Shown here: piece by piece, positions 54,968 to 64,000 of the stretch
Numbering within the stretch: the stretch's first letter is position 1
How the letters are laid out: the number at the start of each line of letters is the position of its first letter
NCBI GenBank assembly: GCA_036852015.1
Contig: JAANDG010000289.1
Span: 1-64,000 of the forward strand
Direction: 5' to 3'
Origin: Pelodera strongyloides
Taxonomy: Eukaryota > Nematoda > Chromadorea > Rhabditida > Rhabditidae
Length of the DNA stretch: 64,000 bases
Made by a program: the position numbers and the translations under genes
The notes under the pieces: model-generated
What the model was told of the DNA's origin: nothing
Database searches by the model: none
Seen by the model: only the letters and a program-made list of their open reading frames with translations

Positions 54968-56548
54968 ACATGTGATATTCAATGCCTCTGTGATCAATTA
55001 CTTTGGTAGAATACGGTAGATGTAGCCAGTAGTTAGCCCTCTAGTAAATCAAACTGTCGTTGAGCCTTCTATCCCACGAAAGCCCTCAGTTGATCTCAAA
55101 CCTCTACTCGGAAGCATCCAGGTTTATTTTCTGGGATTGACCATATCTTGGTTTTATCGCAACCAGTGAATGACAAGCACTAGTCACCCATGATATATAT
55201 CAGACTTTATTCAGTAGTTATTAGCGTAGTTGTTGTTTGTAGCCGAGTGGCCTGAATTATACGGGATCTTACTGTACATACAATGGTTATATATTAGTTA
55301 GAATATTAGTTTTGACATGATAATCCAGGTGATTTAAATACTCAGCAATGAATCAGTTAATACTTTTATCCCTTTATTTGGTGTTATTATCCATTATTAC
55401 TCAAAGCCTTTGCCTTTCGTTTACGTTGTTGCATGAATGACTGTATATTTATAATAATCTTGCTTTGTGAAGAATATGAATGATTACAATACATATGTGC
55501 TATTTGCTTTCCTTTCTTTATTCTGTGCAAATTAAATATATTATTTACGTCAGTTTTGGCCTCAACACAAGCTACACAAACGTACAAGAAGAAACAAAGC
55601 AAAAACGCTAAAGGGATGTGCTATGTTTGTATTACAGACTAGTTATGCATAATCCTAATATTTGGAAAAGCAACTGTGACATTCAACAATATTACACATA
55701 TTCTTTCTTTGAATTCCAAGAAAGAAAGATTATTGGAAATGGAAATCCGTTTGAGCGAGTTATAAGTTATAAATAACAAAGAACGAGCACTCTAGTAATC
55801 CAAATTAAGAAAAAAATCTGATTTTGTTAATACTTTCCCTAATAAAGATAACAAGACAGCAAAATCCATACGTTAGAAGACAAATTGTAATAGAAGTATT
55901 GTAATAGAATTCGTTTCGTTGGTGTTATGAATTATGATTATGGGTGAATAATCTCAATTTATTAGGAAAAGTTTTATCCGTCCTCTACGTATCCTATCGC
56001 ACAGCATCCAAACGCATGGCTGCATCTACGCATGACAACGTATGACAACATGGCTGCATCCTATGCCTACACGCATGAGTAAGAATATAACAAGCAAAAA
56101 TATTATTATTAACTCTTTATTCCATTCCATAAAAAGTACACATAAATACAAACAAGAGTACACTGATATCCCCTCGAGTGTTTACCTTAGTTAAATGACA
56201 AAAATTGAGTGAAACTTATTATTCCTCCTGGATTGCGTAACTCCTAAACTTGCCCACGCAATCAAATTGGAAAACATGTTTCTCGAATGATTTCACATCA
56301 TCTTTTTACTTAATCACAAGCCTGAATTTGCACTCGGCGAAAGCCGTTTTCAACCAGAAATCCGCCCTTTTTCGCTAATACTTCGCTGGCGTTTTTGCCC
56401 GTTCCGAATCATTGCCGGCTCTGCCTAAGCGAGAAATGAGACGTTTGCATAAAAAGAATTAACAGGAATTGAGTGGGAATCATTTCATATGAGGCATCCA
56501 ATCAAAACATACCTTTTCCCAAAAGATCAAAACATAATTTATTCCTCA
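54968..56548. other. Intergenic region after the DM gene
   Basis: AT-rich, with no exon or RNA gene recognised. Small imperfect repeats of GCATGGCTGCATC and ACGCATGA occur at about 56010-56080. Confidence 0.5.
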
Positions 56549-56579
56549 GCCACTGTTACACAGACATATACACAGTGCG

Positions 56580-59500
56580 ATGAAGCAACAGCGAAGCAAA
56601 CGGATACTGGTAAGATTTTATATCTGAATGTTTTTTGTTATAGATTTTTGTCATTTATCCGTGTGCAGATAGCCGTGCTTCTGCTTTTGAAATAATAATA
56701 TATTTACTGGCACGAGAGCCAAGGCTGACAATATTAACCAGTTTGCAAAGGACAAAGAGGAACCCTAAGATGTCAGTGCAGTAACAGCACCAGCCTACTA
56801 ATAAGGAACCTTGTGCACGTCAAATAGATTTGCCTTTTCTGTAAGTGAGACGTGATTCTGATATACGTTTAGAAAAATTCAGTAAATTCATAATCAAATA
56901 CACAGTAAGAAACTGTCTTATTCTTTCAGTGTTTACTATTTCTGTGTCTAATTTCGTCCGCGCAATCTTGTATTGGTGGTGGACAGGGAGGTTGTTGTGG
57001 CGTCCCTCAGTCATCACCTTGTGTATCTGGGCAAGCACCGGCATGCGGGTTAGTTTTTATTCTTCAATCTACTCTTTATTTTATCTTCATAGGTATTTAT
57101 GTATGTCCAAAACCGACTACTTGTGTTTCTATCGGATTTGTTTCATGTATCGATAATGGTTTTTCACCTTTTTTCACTTATGATCATCTCACGATTGTGT
57201 CCTTAAAAATATGTATGAACTACTTGAATTATGTTTCAAAAATGCTGGTAAAACATACATAAATGTTGCATTTAAACACTGCTTCTATACTGATACATAC
57301 TCTCAAAATTGCTACACACTAACAGAGGTTAAACACATAATACATTATATTGTCACAAACAGTTTCTTAATCTTCAACAACGAAGTATTCCATCAAACAA
57401 AAGGTGTCCCACAAGGAGGTAACGCCTCACCACTCTTGGCAGATCTCACTCTATCAATTATAGAATTCAATTTTTTCAAAAGTAACAACAACTCACATCT
57501 AGTTTACATACACGCATGTTTAGGTATATGGATGATATTGCCATATTTTATAATAATATTTGTGACTTTGATCAACTCATAAATATGTATCCTACATCTC
57601 TTAGTCTTGAGCCTGCAAATGATAGTGAAAACTCAGCAGCTTTTCTAGACCTTCAAATTACTCGAGTTAATGATAAGTGGGCTATAAATTTATATAACAA
57701 AACAGACGACTACACATTCGACGTCATTAGATTTCCAATGTACGATTCTAATATCTCAACAAATATCAAACTAAATTGTATAATGGGTAAAATAATACGA
57801 ATATACCGATGCACGTCTTCTTTAGAGTTTTTCAAAGACAAGGTTTGTCAACTTACACGCAAACTTATTCGTAATAAATATCCCGTTTCAAAAATCACTC
57901 AAATATTTCGGAAAACTATTCACCGACAACCATGTATAGCACTTAAATATAATAATGACAGCAAAAGACTGACTGATTGGTACAACAGTAATTTCAATTT
58001 TAACATATATTCATTTTTTTTTTTGGTATGCTTGGTCGGATGAAAGCGCAACTACTTCTCAGGAAGCTTGTCTATTTGCCTAGTAATAACTCCAAATGTA
58101 CTCCAATATACTCCAATTGTTTAGTGCATCTGGAGGCGTCATCACAGCTCTGGGACTTCAATCTGGCCCTGTTTCTAGTTTCCAATCCGTCTCTGGTTAC
58201 GGTAACGGACTTGGCGCACAGGTTCCACAAGGACAAGTTGCCTCAGGCTCAGGACCACTGCTTATGCCGATATATGGTGGAGGTATAGTCTATAATTTAC
58301 ATACACACTCACACAATGTCAGAATTTTCGTTCAAAACATAAATAATGAAGCAATATTTATAGTTTTAAGGTTCAATTTCTAATTGTAAGTTGTGCGGGC
58401 GTCAGCACATTTTTAATTTATTCTTTCTTTGTTGCGTGACTACAATTTTAACACATTCATGTGATTCTTTTTCTTTCCTCACTCACAATACGAATAACAC
58501 CTTAGCGATCAAGTACGTCGCGTTTGTACTCTGACTGATTTTTGGCCTAATTTTTTACAAGAATATATGTTTTCCTAGCATGTCTAATTAATGGTTGTTT
58601 AAGTAGTTTAAGCCCTCAGTGCCTTTTCAGAACCAATTAGTACAACCTTTCCCTTTCCTTTATTCATTGTTTTGCAGAAAGAAAGACATTCATTTAATCC
58701 TGTTCCTTTGTTTTCAGCAATCAAAATAATATTATTAATAAAAACACAATGACCGATTATCTTTGACTTTTCTGAACGGTACGAAAAACATCATATTTAT
58801 GAGCTCCATTCATATTCAAGTAAAATATATGATTGCTAATAAAAATGTCTTCTAGCTGTCGATGTCCAAACGATCACTGCGGCGCAACAAGGAGCATCGG
58901 CGCAGCAAAGAGTTGCCGCTCCGATTGCTTCCGCTCCTCACACAGCAAAAGTCGCTGCCCCGGAAATTGACTACGAAGAATATGAGGGTAGGTTTAAGAT
59001 ACTAAAACTATAAACCTTTATTTGCATACCTTCGCATTTTGTAGCATTTTATTGTAAACATGTATCCGTAAACGGTAAAGTGGAAGGCTGTATTCAGAAT
59101 AGACTTCAATCGTATTATTTTAAACAAAAATCTGGAAGGATTATGTTTAATGATACATGGCTCCTGATGCAAATGGCTCCTGGTTATGTGTATTGAAAAT
59201 ACAAAGGGAACGAGGAATTCAGCAACAAAACACAAGCATCATCAACTGCACGTATAAAAGTTCTACTAATAAGGAAAGGACTTTAAATAAAAATATAAAA
59301 CAATATAAGGATTATTTCCGGAATAGTGTACTAAACAAAATGTTCAAAGTCCATTACACTTTGGTACAAAGTACGTAAAAGAGTATAACGGGCTATAGAG
59401 TTTTTTTTCGTAGTCATGGGGACACCGCACGTAGAAACATACATACGAGCCTTCCATATTTTATTATAATCGGTTATCAAAATAAAAGTTCGTAAACCGT

Positions 59501-61894
59501 CATTGTTATTTAGAGTATTGTTGGTATTTTACTTGAGAAAACTGAAGGAAACAGGCTAACCATACATAGATCGTTTCAAATGGAAATAAATATAATATGA
59601 ACACTTTTTGACCGAAAAGAGTAATTCGCTTACAATTATAAATATATTTTTTCCCAAAAGACCCAAAAGTTGCGCCACATTTATTGTTGTCCATTGTAAT
59701 TGTGATACAGCTCATTATGTTTCAGAATCTCGAGGCTCCTTCTCTCATCCAGATGCAAGCAACCCACAAGTTGGTGCAGTTTATGTACCACCAGTCTCAC
59801 AACTCAGAGTCGTCGCTACAACAAGACGCGTCAGTGTAGCAGTAACTTCAAGACCACTCAGCCTTCAACCTGTCTGGAGTCCCTCACCTCCAGTGGAAGA
59901 TGAAGGAGGTTATGATCCATACAGCGTGCCTGATGCTGATTCCGCTTCAAAACCTTCCAGCCACAACGGCCCTCAAACCGTGCACGCCGAAGTGCCGCCT
60001 GTATACGCCAAGAATTACAATATTGAGACATCGGCAACTCAAATATCAAATCAGAAGCCTAAACCGGAAAGGACTTTCCCAACATTAATAGAAGACAAAA
60101 TAGTATATCCTGCAGAGGAAGTTCCTCAAACAAGTCCGCAAGAACCTCAGAGAGTAGAACCGGTAGTTACTGAGGATATCAATGGAGATGAGGAAGTCGA
60201 GTACGTCTACAGCGATGAGGTGGATCCGAATGAGACTGGAAGGGTAGAGCCCATTGACCCTCCCCAGGAAGAGCAAGAACCTTCCCCGAGTGAAACACTT
60301 GTCCAGTCTGGATACCCGGATGATGACTCGTCATTTGAAAAGGCTCTAGCTGATAAAATTGAAGCACAAGCAGGAAATTCAGTGCAAGGTCAGGACAACC
60401 AGGTATTACCTGAAGGAACAGAAAACCAACAAATGGTTGAGTCAAAAGTTGCTCCTACAAGCATTACTGATAAAGTAGACCTGGCCGTTTCGTCAATGCA
60501 ACAAAAATCAGATGCAGGTGAACCTACGGCTGATACAAGCACTTCAGAACTGGAACCACCAAACAACGATGTAGCTCAACAGCGCTCGGATAACTTTGAT
60601 AGAAATGATCATAGTGCTTCCATAGCGACCGAGTTAAATCCTACAAAACAGCAAAACCAATTACAATACAGGCCCGACACCAACGCTCGCAAAGGTACAG
60701 AACCATCCTCAACATCTAAGAAGTCTGATTTTGAGCCCAATGGAACTTATCTCCCAGGTGAACTTGAAAGCGTTTATAGTGAAAAGGATGTGGACACAGA
60801 GGCTTCCCTACCAACACTTCAAGTACCAACGGTAGAGAAAACTAACGCGAGTAAGGATCGCATAAGAACAAACTCCAACACAGTACACAAGGGAGCATCT
60901 GAGAAATCAGGACAGCAGCAGCCTGGAAGTGTTCCTGACGAAGACACTGTAGCTTCATTGCCTGTACACCCTGCTGTGACGTCTTTACAAAGTAATTCTC
61001 AAGCCACTGTAACTAGTCATAAGGCTGGAAGTATTGACATTGCTCATCAAACAATGGATGAGAATCTCAGTGATGAATACGTAACCGAGATTATTGAGAT
61101 TGAAGAGCCAGAAGAAGGACTCGTCATACAGATGACAACAACAAGAGCACCTCTTTTAACAACTAGACAGCAGACATCCAAGGTGACGCTCGCCACGAGC
61201 GTCAAAACGAGCGCATCCCATATGACAAAGGTTTCTAGCACCGTTGCTCCTTCAGTGAATATCAGCAACAAAACCCACAACGTCAACAGCGATCACAACC
61301 CGAGCGCCAGCAGCAACTTAAACCTGAACAGTAATGGTGACAGCAGCAACAAAAACAATGCCGTCGGCGGCTCCATAATCAGCATAAACGACACTAACAA
61401 TGACAACGTTGAGGCAAAGACCCTTCCACCCGTAGAGACATATAAAAATGAGGTCAATGAGGAAGAAATAATCACTGCAGGCGAGCAGCAGATCATAGAA
61501 GCTCAGGTAAGAACTTATAAAAAAATTTATTTCTCAGCATTCATATGAGATTTTCGAAATAAGTTTGTTCTGTAGAGAATTTGGAGCAGACGTAACAAAA
61601 AATGTGTTGAAATTAAGATTTTAAAAGTGTGCAACTACAACACAAGTTTCACTTCAACTCTGGGCAACGTCTATGTGTTTTATTACCTATAACTTAAGTT
61701 CTTATATCATTTAGGTTCAACCAACAGGTGAGCAACTGGTAGTGGATACTTCAGAAGAAAATATACCAGATCCAGCAGAATCATATAAGAAAAAGGTTAA
61801 AGTTCACGGTGCTCGCACTCAAACTGAGGCTGAGAAAGTGGTCTATCCAGAACAACAAGATCTCTCACAATCTTATTTCATTATAAGGATGTAA
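56580..61894 (+). CDS. Secreted low-complexity protein, about 799 residues
   Basis: Six exons join in phase: 56580-56609, 56930-57048, 58125-58282, 58856-58987, 59726-61506, 61715-61894 (2,400 nt). The start gives MKQQRSKRILCLLFLCLISS then AQS, a strong signal peptide split by intron 1. The mature start is Gly/Cys-rich (CIGGGQGGCCGVPQSSPC), then Gly/Ser- and Ala/Gln-rich segments, then a ~590-residue exon dominated by Glu, Pro, Ser, Thr and Asn, with acidic patches (DYEEYEE; EEVEYVYSDEVD), several NxS/T sequons and TTTRAPLLTT. No folded domain is seen. The composition suggests an extracellular matrix, cuticle or mucin-like protein; this is inference. An acceptor at 56549 precedes the ATG by 30 nt. 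Intron 2 holds an RT remnant. An alternative 3' end uses GAT|GTAAAA at 61890/61891 and AATTTACAG to 61940, extending the frame to a stop at about 61990. Confidence 0.82.
57211..58043 (+). pseudogene. Reverse transcriptase remnant (Penelope-like or related) in an intron
   Basis: Two overlapping frames: 57211-57582 carries HQTKGVPQGGNASPLLADL, and 57516-58043 carries the catalytic FRYMDDIAIF followed by FLDLQITRVNDKWAINLYN and a thumb-like region (KVCQLTRKLIRNKYP). The frame switches between them at about 57515, separating the two essential motifs. The motif style (ADL after SPLL, RYMDD rather than FADD, LYNKTD) fits Penelope-like elements better than LTR elements or the LINE at 32-33 kb, but this is by eye. 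No GIY-YIG nuclease follows. It lies within intron 2 of the secreted-protein gene, same strand. Confidence 0.7.
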
Positions 61895-64000
61895 AATGTA
61901 AAACTATGTTACTGTTAATATACTTATAATAATTTACAGTTCTAATTCCTCCCGCCTACCCGCCCTGGTAAACCAATTTGTACAGACATAAGTTAGCGGT
62001 GGCGACCTGTTTCTTCATTATGCATAACAAATGAATTAATAATACTTTACCCTAGATTTTTATCTGTTTTCTAATACATATACTACCTTATACACAAAAA
62101 GACACTGTGCAATATGTGAATTTCGTGAGGAAACATTTTTGCAGTGATACGACACGAAGCATAGATCGATTTGACTGCAAAAATTGTTGAATAAACTTGT
62201 TTGATCTTCGTTATGCGTAAAATTGCTCCATTGCAGTCCAGTACTGCAAGTTTTGTGTCAAAAGTAAGAAAAAATCGTTGCTAATTGTAAGCAAACTGTG
62301 TTTCAACGGCGGCGGTGAGACATTTACTGTACTGTACTGCTTCACCTCCACGAAAATGAAACAATACAGTAAATGTGGAGGTCATGGGAATACCGAGGTT
62401 AATCTAGGTATTTTTCGAATCACATCTTTTGTACATCCTAAACAAGAGATTTTCAATATGCTGCAGATCTTCTCAGGTTTTTTACAAACCACTACTAATC
62501 CATGATTTACACTGTTATCAAGTTTTGGTAGCTTTTAGAAGGTGCAATCTAATTTACCTATATAGAATGTAGTGTTTTATTACCCGTCATTACAGATCTT
62601 ATCGGTTTATCCGATCTGTTGTTCCTTGGCATTGCTGAAAAAAGGGGTCGACTCGATTTTAGTTAGCAACGATTATACCCTAGAGCTATTTGAGTGTTGA
62701 TCTCGCAAAAAGATTGAACTTCACCAAGGACTAGACTAAACCCCGTGAAAATTTACACGCTGTCAAAAAGGGAAAATAGATCCTGGAGCAGATAATATTT
62801 TTTGGAAACTAGATTTTTGTCGTTTTCACTTAATTGCAAATTCAATCAAAAAGGGCCTATTTTTGCGAAATTTGCTGGGATCTTATAAAAAATAGTGGAT
62901 AACCAACCTTGTTAGGGCAATTTGAGAGAAGGTATATATTATATAATAACGCTAATCACTATATGACAGTAACCAATGAGGTTTTTTTCATTTTATTTTA
63001 CCTATTCACTTGCGACGTTTAGCCTAGAAAATGTTCAGCATATGTAAGTTCTTATGGGTTGTTTGAAGATTTAGTTTGTGCGGACAACCATATAAATGAT
63101 CAACTATTTGTGATCGAGCTCGTGGGTGATATATAACACTCATTTTTGTAAATACTGGCGACATACATAGTAACGTCGGGACGAAGATAACAGCATAACC
63201 CTTCGTTCCAGTCCCCTGACAATTTTGTTGTGTTAGCGATAATGATCACTAAACTGTTATATGTATCGCTTTCTTTCAGTTTGTCAACTGAGAATGTGTC
63301 TAAAAAGACGTGGACAGTTATGTGTTCGGTCAAAACCAGAAAACCCAAAAACGTTGCTGCCCCCTACTCGCGGCAAGGGTGCATGCCTGCGGGCGTACGC
63401 CTTTGCCTTGCCACAAAAACTGTGTCTGTGAGATAACGATGCAATTTGGCATCCGAAAACACTTTCACCCGCAAAATGCATTGAGAAACTGAAACCGGCC
63501 AACACGCTGAGCTCATCAAGGTCACTCAGATGTTGCAGATCGGTGACAACTAGAAATTATGTCTTAAATTAGAGAGGAAGGTTATTAGTTGAGCACGTTC
63601 ATTACTACATAATTATATCTCCAATATGCATACAAAAAGACCACACAACAGGTAAAAAGGGTTGCCTATGCACTGGAGGGTTTACTTCGAGCCATTCTGA
63701 AATGTGCGGTGTTGTAGTGTAAAAATTGCCGATCCAAATGGAAAGAAGACAATATTAATAGACCAGAAATTTACCATAATACATGCTCGTATATAGCCAT
63801 TTCAGTTTGAGCGTTTGGTTTTGGTAAGCCGCAGCGTATGAGTATTAAATGACCCAAGGAAGTTGTACTTACGTGAATTTCAACTGATGTTTGGTGTGTA
63901 GCGTATTCTGATGAGGTGTATGAAAAAAAATCATGACCGTCTTCACGAACGTCCGTTCAACTCCCGAAGAAACTAACATATTCGAGAAGGAACAGTATTA
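61895..64000. other. 3' flank, no convincing gene
   Basis: A possible short exon (61940-61990) is discussed with the preceding gene. At 63280-63327 a CTTTCTTTCAG acceptor precedes a short open frame (LSTENVSKKTWTVMCS), which could be an isolated exon of a gene running off the window; support is weak. The rest is AT-rich without features. Confidence 0.4.

Noticed and set aside
63230..63505. Cys-containing ORFs near the right end
   Set aside because: Short, overlapping on both strands, only one weak acceptor; not enough to call an exon, mentioned as a possibility in the 3' flank entry.
1..64000. CRISPR arrays, bacterial operons, rRNA genes
   Set aside because: The DNA is eukaryotic with introns; no regularly spaced repeats with unique spacers and no rRNA-like conserved blocks were seen.

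Overview
The window looks like genomic DNA from a nematode. It holds two tandem nuclear-receptor genes of the HNF4-derived type that is expanded in nematodes, many small introns mixed with large ones, and pyrimidine-AG acceptors just upstream of start codons that could be SL trans-splice sites. No species can be named from the sequence. I rebuilt gene models by hand, requiring GT/AG junctions and matching codon phase at every join. No alignment was run.

Layout. 1-13.9 kb: mostly non-coding, with a GC-rich tandem/inverted repeat block built around tRNA-like boxes (1.8-2.6 kb), CT/GA microsatellites, a ~225-bp tandem repeat (12.0-12.6 kb) and one possible far-upstream exon at 8.3 kb. 13.9-18.2 kb: nuclear receptor A (13 coding exons, 547 codons). 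21.0-35.9 kb: its paralogue, nuclear receptor B (13 exons, 592 codons), whose last intron is 9.47 kb and carries a nest of retroelements. 36.6-39.4 kb, minus strand: a compact nine-exon gene for a 243-residue protein of unknown family. 39.4-49.5 kb: no convincing gene, one tRNA-like pseudogene. 49.5-55.0 kb: a DM-domain (doublesex/mab-3 family) transcription factor, 439 residues. 56.6-61.9 kb: a secreted, low-complexity acidic/Ser-Thr-rich protein of about 799 residues, with a decayed reverse transcriptase in its second intron. The last 2 kb shows no convincing gene.

The retroelement nest is the most informative part. A 1.6-kb non-autonomous LTR element (here X) inserted into the receptor B intron with a CATG target duplication. 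A 755-bp stretch, running from the end of the host exon through the element's LTR into its body, is now present twice and flanks a minus-strand LINE fragment exactly. A BEL/Pao element with 670-bp LTRs then inserted into the upstream copy with an AATAA target duplication; the downstream copy preserves the empty site. The BEL element has a gag ORF but no recognisable pol, and contains several copies of a module resembling the complement of tRNA-Gly well beyond a normal primer-binding site. Both LTR elements repeat their LTR-end/primer-binding-site junction.

The host genes do not form an obvious pathway. Three are predicted transcription factors (two receptors and one DM protein); the other two encode a probable secreted protein and an unknown.
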